This document shows positions 1 to 8,725 of a DNA stretch of 64,000 nt, piece by piece (within the stretch, counting starts at the first letter, position 1; every line of letters begins with the position of its first letter). The stretch spans positions 120,998 through 184,997 of the forward strand of contig JAEWSH010000032.1 of NCBI GenBank assembly GCA_023398375.1, read 5' to 3'. The translations under genes were made by a program, and so were the position numbers. The notes under the pieces are model-generated. The model worked only from the letters and a program-made list of their open reading frames with translations, made no database searches and had not been told where the DNA came from. The stretch is from Bacillota bacterium. Lineage in GTDB: Bacteria; Bacillota; Clostridia; Lachnospirales; Lachnospiraceae.

Positions 1-171
1 TCCAGTAATATTAGCAACACCATAGGTGCCAAACGCTAATACAAGTATGATAACACCTATAATTGTATATAATGTCCATCTTGGCATCTGCCATTGCCTT
101 ACACTATCATTCGTCCCGCTCGTTACAATCATAAATGTATATCGTTTTTTCTTTTTGGTTTTCTTCTGCAT
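1..171 (-). CDS. N-terminus of a membrane-anchored cell-wall protein (possible M23 peptidase), cut by window edge
   Basis: The first 57 codons of a minus-strand gene run off the left edge. An ATG at 171 follows a GGAGGTG ribosome binding site at 8-nt spacing. The product opens with a very basic stretch (MQKKTKKKKR), then a short soluble segment ending MPRW, then one hydrophobic helix at about residues 33-52. This basic, YTFMIV, MPRW, helix layout resembles the start of clostridial M23 peptidoglycan peptidases with an N-terminal anchor, but no catalytic domain lies inside the window. The membrane topology is seen directly; the family is inference. Confidence 0.6.
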   Translation of the reverse strand, partial: MQKKTKKKKRYTFMIVTSGTNDSVRQWQMPRWTLYTIIGVIILVLAFGTYGVANITG

Positions 172-340
172 AGAAAAATCACCTCCGATAAACATTTTCC
201 ATTTTATCACAGATGATTTTTTTTCACAATCTTTTCTTAATATTTTCGTAACATTTTATAAATATTTATCGCGTTTTTCATTATAAAGTCTTAATTTTAT
301 ACTTTCAATGGCTTGCATATCTGTAAATTATGATTACATT

Positions 341-1405
341 TCAGACCGATAAGGCCATATCTCCTTCTTTGATCCATCCTTTTTTTCTCATAAATTCTGA
401 GATTCCAAAAGAAATTATGCCAGGTAATAAGAAATGTAATAATATGATCTCTATGAGAACCATTATCGCCGGCTGAAATTCTGTCATTGTCTGATAAGTG
501 GTAATCTGTCCAACCAGGCCGGCCGTTCCCATTCCAGATCCGGTTGCATTATTTATCATTCCTACAAGCATGGTAGAAACAGGTCCTAAAATAGCACTCG
601 TAATAATGGCCGGCAGCCAGATTATTGGTTTTTTTACAATATTTCCAATTTGAAGCATACTTGTACCAAGACCTTGCGCCAACAGACCATTTACTTTATT
701 TTCACGGAAACTAGCAGCCGCAAAACCAACCATGTTAGCGCAGCATCCGACTGTTGCCGCCCCTGCAGCCAATCCTGATAAATTTAAAATAATACCAAGC
801 GCTGCAGAACTAATAGGAAGTGTCAATATCATTCCCATCAATACAGATACCACAATTCCCATTAAAAACGGTGCCTGAATCGTTCCCCAATTAATGATTT
901 CACCAATGCCCATCATAAATGCTGAAATAGGCGGACCTAAAATAAGTCCTACCGTACCACCTGAGATAATCGAAACAAAAGGTGTAATCAAGATATCTAC
1001 TTTTGTTTTTCCGGCTACTGCATGTCCCATATAAATACCTGTCAATGCTGCTATAAATGCACCCAATGGTTCTCCCGGTCCCGTAAACTGCATGATACCA
1101 TCTACAAGAACTGTTCCCGCAATAATCTTAGCTGCAAATGCCCCAACCATTCCGGTAACTGCCGCTGATAACATCACCAATGATGATTCCTGAAATTTTA
1201 CCGCTACACCAAGACCAATTCCCGCCCCTGTCACAGTAGCTGCTACTTTTCCCAGCATAACAATATACATTCCAATATTCCCTGGTATTAAACTTCCTAT
1301 CTGTTGAATAATGGTTCCAATAATTAATGTTGCGAAAAGGCCTGATGCCATACCGCTTAAACCATCGATAAAAATACGCGCTGCTACTTTCTTTAACTTT
1401 TTCAT
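341..1405 (-). CDS. PTS EIIC-like membrane permease (PTS_EIIC_2/PfoR type)
   Basis: This 354-residue, almost entirely hydrophobic protein has about ten membrane segments rich in Gly and Ala. Repeated small-residue motifs such as GAGIGLGVAV and GCCANMVGF match the EIIC_2 family, whose members are often annotated as PTS IIC or PfoR-like proteins. The start at MKKLKK is chosen because GGAGG precedes it; the longer reading frame upstream lacks a ribosome binding site. No EIIA or EIIB partner is nearby, so sugar phosphotransfer is doubtful. It sits 90 bp downstream of niaR on the same strand, so a role in vitamin or precursor uptake is conceivable. The family call is fairly safe; the substrate is unknown. 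Confidence 0.75.
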   Translation of the reverse strand: MKKLKKVAARIFIDGLSGMASGLFATLIIGTIIQQIGSLIPGNIGMYIVMLGKVAATVTGAGIGLGVAVKFQESSLVMLSAAVTGMVGAFAAKIIAGTVLVDGIMQFTGPGEPLGAFIAALTGIYMGHAVAGKTKVDILITPFVSIISGGTVGLILGPPISAFMMGIGEIINWGTIQAPFLMGIVVSVLMGMILTLPISSAALGIILNLSGLAAGAATVGCCANMVGFAAASFRENKVNGLLAQGLGTSMLQIGNIVKKPIIWLPAIITSAILGPVSTMLVGMINNATGSGMGTAGLVGQITTYQTMTEFQPAIMVLIEIILLHFLLPGIISFGISEFMRKKGWIKEGDMALSV

Positions 1406-1494
1406 TCTGATCCTCCACACTCTTTTCAGACATTTTGATTCACATTGTATAAACACCTGTCTTGTCAGTCAAGAGTAAAGATATCATATTTGGA

Positions 1495-2013
1495 TCATTT
1501 TATCAAGTATCCTTTTATTAACAGCTGCTGTTCTATGGCTTCCAATGCATCTTCTGATTGTGCAACGATTGTATGATAATGAATCCCCTTAGTCAGATCA
1601 TTCAATGGCTTTGTTCTGTTTTCTTTTACCTGACAAACAAATTTTTCTGCATCGGCCCTGCTATTAATAATTAAATCAACCATGATCTGCCCATAAATCG
1701 GATGTTCTACTACGACATCCAGAACTCTTCCCCCATAGTCTACAATTGTAAATAATTCATCCAGAATCTCTGATTCACTATGCCTTACTTTGATGCTCTT
1801 TTTCCATTTTCCATTTTCCTGTGTATCTATAAATAATACATATCCCTTATTTGTTGACAATATATTTTTATTTACGGCACGCAGCAAAGCAATATCCTGC
1901 ACAATTACCTGTCTGCTTACGCCCAGGCGCTTTGCTAATTCCATTCCGGATATTGGCTGTTTGATACACTGCAAAACTTTTAGGATTTCTTCCCTTCTCT
2001 GTTCTCCATCCAT
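1495..2013 (-). CDS. niaR: Niacin-responsive transcriptional repressor NiaR
   Basis: A 172-residue protein with an N-terminal winged helix-turn-helix (residues 5-55; recognition part GVSRQVIVQD) and a C-terminal 3H domain. The family's metal and ligand residues are visible as H78, E86, H145 and H147, with the spacing known from the Thermotoga homologue. NiaR proteins repress NAD salvage and niacin transport genes when nicotinic acid is plentiful. The start at 2013 follows AAGGTGG; a GTG four codons upstream overlaps that site and is less likely. The gene is divergent from the cold-shock gene and precedes the EIIC-like permease, which may share its transcript. Confidence 0.9.
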   Translation of the reverse strand: MDGEQRREEILKVLQCIKQPISGMELAKRLGVSRQVIVQDIALLRAVNKNILSTNKGYVLFIDTQENGKWKKSIKVRHSESEILDELFTIVDYGGRVLDVVVEHPIYGQIMVDLIINSRADAEKFVCQVKENRTKPLNDLTKGIHYHTIVAQSEDALEAIEQQLLIKGYLIK

Positions 2014-2199
2014 ATGAAATACCACCTTCCTATAATTGTTCTCACATTTTATTATTCTATCATAAAATTTCTGTCTATCACATTGTATTTATTATAATTT
2101 TAAATGAATTTTTATCTTTACTTTTATACTTTTGTGTGATATTCTTAACTTGTTGTAATCGCACAACATAATATCATATTTTTTTTGGAGGAATCTACA

Positions 2200-2400
2200 A
2201 TGAACAAAGGTACAGTGAAATGGTTTAACAACCAAAAAGGTTATGGCTTTATCTCAGATGAGCAAGGCAATGATGTATTCGTACATTACTCAGGATTAAA
2301 CATGGAAGGCTTTAAATCTTTAGAAGAAGGCGCTGCTGTTGAATTCGAAGTAATCAACGGAGAAAAAGGACCTCAAGCAGTTAACGTTGTAAAATGCTAA
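2200..2400 (+). CDS. csp: Cold-shock protein, CspA family
   Basis: A 66-residue single OB-fold protein of the usual length for the family. RNP1 (KGYGFIS) and RNP2 (VFVHYS) are intact, as is the opening GTVKWFN. It binds single-stranded RNA and DNA and melts RNA secondary structure during cold or growth transitions. The ATG at 2200 follows TTTGGAGG; the few codons upstream in frame overlap the ribosome binding site and are not counted. It stands alone with a strong terminator about 120 bp downstream. Which Csp paralogue it is cannot be told from sequence alone. Confidence 0.95.
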   Translation: MNKGTVKWFNNQKGYGFISDEQGNDVFVHYSGLNMEGFKSLEEGAAVEFEVINGEKGPQAVNVVKC

Positions 2401-2518
2401 TCTGGTTCTACCATAACAAATTTAATCAGTTTATCGATGTGCCTTTTCTTATATAGTTTTTATATTTTGAAATAAGCAATATCATTATTAACGGATTAAA
2501 ACGATTGCAATAATCGTC

Positions 2519-2549
2519 AAAAAGACTAGTCTTTCGGCTAGTCTTTTTT
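2519..2549. terminator. Bidirectional intrinsic terminator between csp and hisA
   Basis: AAAAGACTAG pairs with CTAGTCTTTT around an 8-base loop, followed by a T run on the plus strand and an equivalent T run on the minus strand. It separates two convergent genes. Confidence 0.85.
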
Positions 2550-2584
2550 GTTATCCGTCATTAAAATATCATTTAAATATTATA

Positions 2585-3361
2585 TTAACGTTTTAGTAAC
2601 CGCAGTATTTCATCCATATTCATATCTCCTCCGAATAAGTCGAGAGCACTCCCGATCGTAACATGAATATGATTTTTTCCTAACTTCTTTAATGCTTCCA
2701 AATCTTCATAAGAGTGCACACCACCCGCATATGTAATTGGTATCTGATTCCACTTTCCAAGTAATGTCACAAGTTCTTCTTCTATTCCATTCGACTTTCC
2801 CTCTACATCCACTGCATGAATCAAAAATTCATCACAATAAGCTGCCAGTTCATCCAATATCCTTTCATTAACCACTACCTCTGTAAAGTTCTGCCAACGG
2901 TTTGTTACAACATAATAACAATTATCTCTTTTTCTACAGCTAAGATCCAATACCAGCCTTTTTTTCCCTATGACCGCTTTCAGTTTATTCAAATTTTCAT
3001 ATTGGACCTTCCCATCTTGAAATGCGTAAGAAGTTACAATTACATGGGAAGCTCCCGCATTAATATAATCAGCTGCATTTTCTGCTGTTACGCCTCCTCC
3101 GACCTGCAGACCACCCGGATATGACTGTAACGCTTTGACAGCCTGTTCTTTATTCTCTGCATAATATTCACTGCTGGCTGCATTTAGCAGGATGATATGT
3201 CCGCCTTTTATATTTCTTTTTTTATAAATTTGGGCATAATACACCGCATCATATGCAGATACAAAATTTTCTTTGGCTTTATCATATTCATCTTTAAGGC
3301 TGCTTCCTATGATTTGTTTTACCTTTCCATTATGTATATCAATACAAGGTCTGAATTCCAT
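2585..3361 (-). CDS. hisA: Eukaryotic-type HisA, ProFAR isomerase
   Basis: A 258-residue TIM-barrel protein that aligns along its length with yeast HIS6 rather than with ordinary bacterial HisA. Shared signatures, from memory of HIS6, are CIDIHNG at the start, LQVGGGV, VIVTS, VLDLSCRK, NRWQ, FLIHAVDVEG, YAGGVHS and IGSALDLFGG at the end. The enzyme catalyses the Amadori isomerisation of ProFAR to PRFAR in histidine synthesis. The first Asp (D8) and the Asp of DLSCRK are the likely acid-base pair. It stands alone, without other his genes, between csp and a lipoprotein gene. Subfamily and activity are inferred from motifs. Confidence 0.88.
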   Translation of the reverse strand: MEFRPCIDIHNGKVKQIIGSSLKDEYDKAKENFVSAYDAVYYAQIYKKRNIKGGHIILLNAASSEYYAENKEQAVKALQSYPGGLQVGGGVTAENAADYINAGASHVIVTSYAFQDGKVQYENLNKLKAVIGKKRLVLDLSCRKRDNCYYVVTNRWQNFTEVVVNERILDELAAYCDEFLIHAVDVEGKSNGIEEELVTLLGKWNQIPITYAGGVHSYEDLEALKKLGKNHIHVTIGSALDLFGGDMNMDEILRLLKR

Positions 3362-3524
3362 GTTATTATCCCTTTCTGCCTGTCAATTATTTTAATTAGT
3401 AATATTTTATTTTGTAAAATTTGCATAAAAAAATAATTACTACAAACAATAGAAAAAAGAACATATGCTATCGTTCTTTTCAATTTGCGATTCTAATTCT
3501 AAAATATTAAAAGGAGTAAATATT

Positions 3525-3902
3525 ATGAAAAAAAGTAAATTTCTCATTCTTGTAACAATCATGATTTTTTCTTTTGCATGCTTAACTGCTTGTAACAATA
3601 ACAAGAAAGACACAAATGATCTGGTAGAAAACACTGCAGATAAAGCAAATGGTACTGACAACGCTGCTACCGGTACCACACCCGCTACCAATACCACCAC
3701 TGATGTACCAGATACTGCGGATACAGAAACAGATAAAACCGCAGGTGACGCTATAGCCGAAACCGGTGAAACAGTTGGCGATGCAATTGATAATGCAGGT
3801 GAAGCAATCGGTGACACTGTCGGTGACACTGTCGATGATGTTACCGATGGCGATAACAATACTACAGATGCTAATAAAGATAATATAGCAAATAACTCAT
3901 AA
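3525..3902 (+). CDS. Small acidic lipoprotein, function unknown
   Basis: A 125-residue protein with a lipoprotein signal peptide: a basic start (MKKSK), a hydrophobic stretch and lipobox LTAC before the cysteine. The mature part is low in complexity and rich in Thr, Asp and Ala, with near-repeats of GD-(A/T)-(V/I) in its second half, as in spacer-like surface lipoproteins. No enzymatic motif is visible. The ATG at 3525 follows AAAGGAG; the longer upstream frame has no ribosome binding site. It is convergent with fbp and probably monocistronic. No function is assigned. Confidence 0.7.
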   Translation: MKKSKFLILVTIMIFSFACLTACNNNKKDTNDLVENTADKANGTDNAATGTTPATNTTTDVPDTADTETDKTAGDAIAETGETVGDAIDNAGEAIGDTVGDTVDDVTDGDNNTTDANKDNIANNS

Positions 3903-3907
3903 TATAT

Positions 3908-3939
3908 AAATGCCGCAGCTAACTACCACTGTGGCATTT
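3908..3939. terminator. Terminator hairpin between lipoprotein gene and fbp
   Basis: An 11-bp stem (AAATGCCGCAG with CTGTGGCATTT, one G-U pair) lies just after the lipoprotein stop codon. The trailing sequence is AT-rich rather than a clean T run, so it may serve both convergent genes. Confidence 0.65.
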
Positions 3940-3977
3940 CTTATATTTATTATTTATTATACCTGTTAGGATCTGCA

Positions 3978-5936
3978 TTAAACACCTTTTTCTATAATGA
4001 CTCCTTCTCTATATGCGCGTAACAAATCCTCTAACTGACGAATACTTTCTTTCAGTTCTGCACCGATATCTGTGTCTGCAACACTTTTACGGAACATAGA
4101 AGTCTCCACTGTCATATTATCAGAGAAAATATCTGATTCCTGACGGATTGCATCTTCTGTTGATTCAAATGGTTCATGCGCAACTAATCGCATACCGTGC
4201 GAATTAGATACCAGCGTATAGCCTGCAATTCCGGTTTTTCCCTGATATGCCCTCGAAAATCCACCATCGATTATTAAAAGCTTCCCGCCGCATTTCATCG
4301 GAGACTCTCCTTTTTTTAATTCAACAGGTACATGACCATTAATAATGTGTGATTTTCCTGTTTCCAATCCAAATTCCAGCAATATTTTATTCAGTACATT
4401 TTCATTATTCAGCAGGTTATAATAAGCATTTTTTGTTTCCACATGGCTTTTCTTATCATTGATAAAATATCTTTCAAATGTTGTCATTTTGTCTTTGCCA
4501 AACACCGGTGAATTCGGGCTTGACCAAATATACCATAAAATATCCTGTCCCTTTTCTTTTTCACCTATATCCTGTGTGGAATAGAATCCTTTTCTCGCAT
4601 AACTCTCCAAAACATCATAAAGCGCTACTCCGGAATATTCTTTTCCATAGATATTGACTTTTTTAAAATTACCCTCTTCATCAATCGGCACACAGCCATG
4701 GTATAACAGATTAGAGTTATATACTTTATAAAGGCTTCCTTTTGCAAAGAGAAAGCGAACATGCTCCTGCAATTTCTCACATCGAACGAAAACCTGACGT
4801 AAACGTTCCATTAATTGTGTTTCTTCGGGTGTTAATGCATAGGGATGTGCTGGATCCACCGTTGGAAAATCGGTATCATTCAGTTCATAAGTAACGCCAT
4901 CTACAACAACCTTTTTATTTTCATAATCAATCTTATCCAAAAGTAATCTGTTTTCCATCTGGAATTCCGGTCTTCTCATAACGACCTGTCCTTCCAGCTT
5001 GAATTGTATCATTGCGATAGCCTTATGCATCTTCATGTCAAGACTTAGATCCTTGGTATTATAGTCGGTGTTATACTTTATTGCAAAAGAATCACAATTG
5101 GTATCTGCATATTTTTCCATTGCAAATGTTGCCAGTGGAATCAGATTAATTCCATACCCGTCCTCCAGAATATCAAGATTAGCATAACGGGCTGACATTC
5201 TTAATACAGTAGCGATACATGCAAGTTGTCCGCTTGCTGCTCCCATCCATACAATATCATGATTTCCCCATTGAATATCCACCGAATGGTATTTTCTAAG
5301 TGTATCCATAATAATATGCGGACCTGGTCCTCTGTCATAAATATCTCCCACTATATGTAAGTGATCAATAACCAAACGCTGTACCAGATTGCTTAAGGCT
5401 ATAATAAAGTCTTGGGCACGTCCGATTCGAATGATAGTATGAATAATTTCGTTATAATATGCTTCTTTGTCCTGCAGCTCCGATCTTTCCGTTATTAACT
5501 CTTCAATGATATAGGCAAAATCTCCTGGTAAGGCTTTTCGTACTTTGGATCGTGTATACTTTGATGAGACTCTTTTGGTAATCTGAACCAGTCTGTGAAG
5601 TGTGATTTTATACCAGTCTTCGATATTTTCCTCCTGCTCCATCACGATTTCCAATTTTTCCTGCGGATAGTAGATTAATGTCGCAAGACTCTTCTTATCC
5701 TTAGTACTCAGCGTATTCCCGAATTCCTCATCAATCTTCCCACGTACTGAACCGGAGCCATTTTTCAAAACATGATTAAATTGTTCATATTCCCCATGTA
5801 TATCTGTCAAAAAATGTTCCGTTCCTTTTGGCAGGTTCAAAATTGCCTGCAAATTAATAATTTCCGTTGAGGCTGCTGCAATGGTTGGATATTGATTAGC
5901 CAGACTTTTTAAATATTTAATTTCTAATTCTTTCAT
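3978..5936 (-). CDS. fbp: Fructose-1,6-bisphosphatase, class III
   Basis: A 652-residue protein of normal length for class III FBPase, the metal-dependent gluconeogenic phosphatase of Firmicutes. Calcineurin-type metal-binding motifs are visible: LTDIHGEY at about 43-50, GDIYDRG at 197-203 and GNHD at 224-227. It hydrolyses fructose 1,6-bisphosphate in the cytoplasm. The start at MKELEIK is chosen because the GGGGG ribosome binding site lies inside the four-codon extension upstream. It follows dapB by 26 bp on the same strand and probably shares its transcript. Confidence 0.96.
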   Translation of the reverse strand: MKELEIKYLKSLANQYPTIAAASTEIINLQAILNLPKGTEHFLTDIHGEYEQFNHVLKNGSGSVRGKIDEEFGNTLSTKDKKSLATLIYYPQEKLEIVMEQEENIEDWYKITLHRLVQITKRVSSKYTRSKVRKALPGDFAYIIEELITERSELQDKEAYYNEIIHTIIRIGRAQDFIIALSNLVQRLVIDHLHIVGDIYDRGPGPHIIMDTLRKYHSVDIQWGNHDIVWMGAASGQLACIATVLRMSARYANLDILEDGYGINLIPLATFAMEKYADTNCDSFAIKYNTDYNTKDLSLDMKMHKAIAMIQFKLEGQVVMRRPEFQMENRLLLDKIDYENKKVVVDGVTYELNDTDFPTVDPAHPYALTPEETQLMERLRQVFVRCEKLQEHVRFLFAKGSLYKVYNSNLLYHGCVPIDEEGNFKKVNIYGKEYSGVALYDVLESYARKGFYSTQDIGEKEKGQDILWYIWSSPNSPVFGKDKMTTFERYFINDKKSHVETKNAYYNLLNNENVLNKILLEFGLETGKSHIINGHVPVELKKGESPMKCGGKLLIIDGGFSRAYQGKTGIAGYTLVSNSHGMRLVAHEPFESTEDAIRQESDIFSDNMTVETSMFRKSVADTDIGAELKESIRQLEDLLRAYREGVIIEKGV

Positions 5937-5962
5937 AATTACCCCCATCTTTGAGAAAACAA

Positions 5963-6724
5963 CTATTCAGCATTAATAACATGGCTCATATCATATAAGC
6001 CTGCAGGCTTACCAACTAAAAATTTTGCTGCCTGAACAGCTCCTTTTCCTAATACTGCTTTTGAATAAGCAGTGTGAGAAAAAGTAATCACCTCATCTGC
6101 ACCTGCAAATATAACGTCATGCTCGCCTACAATTGTTCCTCCTCGTATCGCTGAAATACCTATTTCTTTCTGTGGGCGTTTTATCCTGTCCTGGCTTCTA
6201 TCATATTTATAGGTATATTCATGATTCATTTCTTCATTTATAGAATCTGCTAATGCCAGTGCCGTACCACTTGGAGCATCCAGTTTCTGATTATGGTGCT
6301 TTTCAACGATTTCGATATCAAATCCAGCAGGTGCTAATATTCTAGTGGCTTCCTTTAATAATTTTAACAGCATATTGATACCAAGAGACATATTTGCTGA
6401 TTTTAATATTGCGACTTTCCTTGAAGCATCTTCTACTTTTTTTAATTGTTCCTCATTCAGACCTGTTGTACACAGTACACAAGGTATTTGTTTTTCTACG
6501 CAATATGCAACAAGTTCGTCTGCAGCTTTTGATGAAGCAAAATCAATAATTACATCTGCTTCCACCATACACTCATGAAGCCCTTTAAAAACCGGAAATG
6601 GATTCTCTAAATGATCTGAGATATCTATTCCGGCAACGATCTTAATTTCAGGATCATCCGCTATCAGACCGGCAATTGTCTGCCCCATTTTCCCATTACA
6701 CCCATGCATAATTACTTTTATCAT
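5963..6724 (-). CDS. dapB: 4-hydroxy-tetrahydrodipicolinate reductase
   Basis: A 253-residue enzyme of lysine and diaminopimelate synthesis that reduces the DapA product with NAD(P)H. The Rossmann motif GCNGKMG is at residues 8-14. The catalytic signature EKHHNQKLDAPSGTA is at 141-155, with H143/H144 and K147. A GGAGG site sits just before the ATG. dapA lies upstream on the same strand, but a terminator and a separate promoter-like sequence intervene, so dapB may be transcribed apart from riboswitch control. Confidence 0.97.
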   Translation of the reverse strand: MIKVIMHGCNGKMGQTIAGLIADDPEIKIVAGIDISDHLENPFPVFKGLHECMVEADVIIDFASSKAADELVAYCVEKQIPCVLCTTGLNEEQLKKVEDASRKVAILKSANMSLGINMLLKLLKEATRILAPAGFDIEIVEKHHNQKLDAPSGTALALADSINEEMNHEYTYKYDRSQDRIKRPQKEIGISAIRGGTIVGEHDVIFAGADEVITFSHTAYSKAVLGKGAVQAAKFLVGKPAGLYDMSHVINAE

Positions 6725-6850
6725 TATTTTTCCTCCTGTTTGCTGTTGCAGATATCAACATAGAAAAAATTCTTTTGTATCTTATGACCTTCCTCCATGT
6801 CCCTCATTACATTCAAAAATGCAATCATCTGTAACAGCTTTGCTTTTATC

Positions 6851-6856
6851 ATTATA
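6851..6856 (-). promoter_or_regulatory. Possible extended -10 promoter for dapB
   Basis: TATAAT preceded by TGG (extended -10) lies about 130 bp upstream of dapB, just past the dapA terminator. The -35 region 17 bp upstream is poor, so this is a tentative call. Confidence 0.45.
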
Positions 6857-6881
6857 CCATATTTTTTCACCGGATAAAACA

Positions 6882-6904
6882 AAAAGGCAGTATAACTGCC
6901 TTTT
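6882..6904. terminator. Terminator downstream of dapA
   Basis: A perfect 10-bp stem, AAAAGGCAGT with ACTGCCTTTT, and a 3-base loop, with T runs on both sides. It ends the riboswitch-controlled dapA message and isolates dapB. Confidence 0.88.
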
Positions 6905-6934
6905 GTTCAATATATTATTATCAGTTACGCAAGA

Positions 6935-7819
6935 TTATAAAATACCATAAGCTTTCATTGCTCTTTCCAGTTGTTCAACGTGTGCCGGCTCCAATTCTGT
7001 TAGCGGACGGCGCAGTAGTCCTGCATCCATCCCCATCAGATTCATCGCCTTCTTTACAGGAATTGGATTTACTTCACAGAATAGTGCTTCAACTAATTCT
7101 ATTGCATCCAATTGCATCTGTCTGCTTCCTGTGACATCACCTGTCAAGTACTTTTCGCAGATATCGTGTGTCTGCCGAGGAGCTACATTGGATAATACAG
7201 AAATAACACCAATACCGCCTAAAGACATAATCGGAACGATCTGATCATCATTTCCTGAGTATAAATCTACACAGCCATCTGCCATTGCCATAAGCTTTGC
7301 AACACTTGACAAATTACCGGTTGCATCCTTTACTCCTACAATATTCGAAACATTTTTGCAAAGCGAAACAATCGTTTCCGGCTGGATGGTCACACCTGTT
7401 CGACTCGGAACATTATATAACACCATTGGTATCTTCACCGAATCTGCTATCATTGTAAAATGTTCTATTAACCCTTTTTGCGTTGCTTTATTATAATATG
7501 GTGTCACTACAAGAATGCCATCAGCACCATACTTTTCTGCCTCTGTTGAAAGATAAATTGCAGTTGCTGTACAATTAGAGCCTGTACCTGCTATAACAGG
7601 AATACGTCCTGCTACCTTATCTACACAAAATTTTATGGTAGCCAGATGTTCTTCATGTGATAATGTTGAAGCCTCACCTGTCGTACCACATACAATAATT
7701 GCATCTGTCCCATGCTTTATCTGATACTCGATCTGCACTGCAAATCTTTCAAAATCTACATCTCCGTTTTCTTTGAATGGTGTCACAATTGCAACACCTG
7801 CGCCTGTAAAAATAGCCAT
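6935..7819 (-). CDS. dapA: 4-hydroxy-tetrahydrodipicolinate synthase
   Basis: A 294-residue TIM-barrel lyase that condenses pyruvate with aspartate semialdehyde, the committed step to diaminopimelate and lysine. The Schiff-base lysine is K164 (GVKDATG). The catalytic triad is visible as Y135 in YNVPSR with T46 and T47 in CGTTGE, and R140 would bind the substrate carboxylate. A GGAGG-like site precedes the ATG. The gene is monocistronic: a lysine riboswitch lies upstream and a terminator downstream. Confidence 0.97.
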   Translation of the reverse strand: MAIFTGAGVAIVTPFKENGDVDFERFAVQIEYQIKHGTDAIIVCGTTGEASTLSHEEHLATIKFCVDKVAGRIPVIAGTGSNCTATAIYLSTEAEKYGADGILVVTPYYNKATQKGLIEHFTMIADSVKIPMVLYNVPSRTGVTIQPETIVSLCKNVSNIVGVKDATGNLSSVAKLMAMADGCVDLYSGNDDQIVPIMSLGGIGVISVLSNVAPRQTHDICEKYLTGDVTGSRQMQLDAIELVEALFCEVNPIPVKKAMNLMGMDAGLLRRPLTELEPAHVEQLERAMKAYGIL

Positions 7820-7924
7820 TTCTCTTCCTCCTTATTTGTTAACAAGACAGCCACTTAAAATTGCGAACTCTTAGAAACACGGTTCGCATCATGATGGAAT
7901 TTCTTATAACGAAATGAAACTATC

Positions 7925-7953
7925 AAAAAAAGTCGACACAAATGGTCGACTTT
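7925..7953 (-). terminator. Riboswitch-controlled terminator before dapA
   Basis: On the minus strand AAAGTCGAC pairs with GTCGACTTT and is followed by seven T residues. It lies 25 bp after the lysine aptamer and is the expected expression platform: lysine binding should favour termination. A second small hairpin (GCGAAC with GTTCGC, 7863-7887) lies between it and dapA. Confidence 0.9.
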
Positions 7954-7977
7954 AATAAATCTTTAATCTGATCATTT

Positions 7978-8140
7978 GATAGCGCCCCATCTGTAAGATG
8001 ACAGTCATATCATTCTTCACGATATGCCCAAGATTCAATTTGTTAGGAAATCTCATCTTTCGGCGTCTTTCCCTTTCGTTCCTCATCTTCTGTGCCTACC
8101 ACATCCGAGAACTTACTTTTGAAATAACGCAACCTCTATC
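7978..8140 (-). ncRNA. Lysine riboswitch (L box) controlling dapA
   Basis: Read on the minus strand, the leader contains the conserved L-box elements in order: GATAGAGGTTGCG at the 5' side of P1, GAAAGGG, ACGCCGAAAG, TTGGGC, ACTGTCA, and GGGGCGCTATC closing P1. This matches the lysine aptamer known from Bacillus lysC. With the terminator downstream it should switch dapA off when lysine is abundant. It also explains the gene-free stretch of about 380 bp before dapA. Confidence 0.95.
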
Positions 8141-8154
8141 TAATACTTATTAAC

Positions 8155-8183
8155 ATAATAGCATTCCGCGCGCACTCTGTCAA
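8155..8183 (-). promoter_or_regulatory. Sigma-A promoter of the riboswitch-dapA transcript
   Basis: TTGACA (8178-8183) and TATTAT (8155-8160) are separated by exactly 17 bp, about 15 bp upstream of the aptamer. Confidence 0.88.
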
Positions 8184-8199
8184 CGGTTATGCTTGATTT

Positions 8200-8691
8200 T
8201 TACCAAACTTTAAACTTTACGGTCTCAATTTTAGATATTTCATCTGCCAGAACACAGACATCATCACTTAATTGAATGCCTGTAAGAATAATATCCACAT
8301 TATCTGCTTTCATATCAATCATACTCTTCAACTCTTCATCACTAATAATAGCATTATCCACAAGACCGAGTATTTCATCCAGAATCAATAAATCACACTC
8401 TCCGGTCGTTAATACTTTTTTCGCGAAGTTTAAGCCATTCTTGATATTTTGGACCTCTTCTTTTTGCTGTTCTTCTGACAAATCGCAAAAATGAGATTCT
8501 GACTTTTCAAAGCGAAAGAACTTAATTTCAGGTTCCAATCGTTTTAGGAATTCATTATCCTCCATCCCTTTTAAGAATTGAATAATAACAATTTTTTTGC
8601 CTGCACTTGCTGCTTTTACTGCTCTCCCAAGTGCCGCCGAAGATTTGCCATGTCCTTCTCCGCTATAAATTTGTACCTTACCTTGTTTCAT
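8200..8691 (-). CDS. Corrinoid adenosyltransferase, CobA/BtuR family
   Basis: A 163-residue P-loop protein of the CobA/CobO/BtuR family, which transfers the adenosyl group of ATP to Co(I) corrinoids. The Walker A motif GEGHGKSS is at residues 11-18, and a Walker B-like LLILDEI is near the middle. The start at MKQGK is preferred because the upstream codons overlap an AGGTGG site; an ATG four codons earlier is the alternative. It is slightly shorter than E. coli BtuR. It lies far from the cbi genes at 40 kb, but the two would cooperate in B12 metabolism. Confidence 0.82.
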   Translation of the reverse strand: MKQGKVQIYSGEGHGKSSAALGRAVKAASAGKKIVIIQFLKGMEDNEFLKRLEPEIKFFRFEKSESHFCDLSEEQQKEEVQNIKNGLNFAKKVLTTGECDLLILDEILGLVDNAIISDEELKSMIDMKADNVDIILTGIQLSDDVCVLADEISKIETVKFKVW

Positions 8692-8725
8692 AAGCCACCT
8701 CATAAAAGAACCAAAATTGGGTTTT

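Noticed and set aside
26..286. 86-residue plus-strand reading frame at the left edge
   Set aside because: It is antisense to the start of the membrane-anchored gene at 1-171, has no ribosome binding site, and its product is an unpatterned hydrophobic stretch.
3440..3859. 139-residue minus-strand frame rich in Ser, Val and Pro
   Set aside because: It is the shadow of the low-complexity lipoprotein gene on the plus strand; its repeats mirror that gene and it lacks a ribosome binding site.
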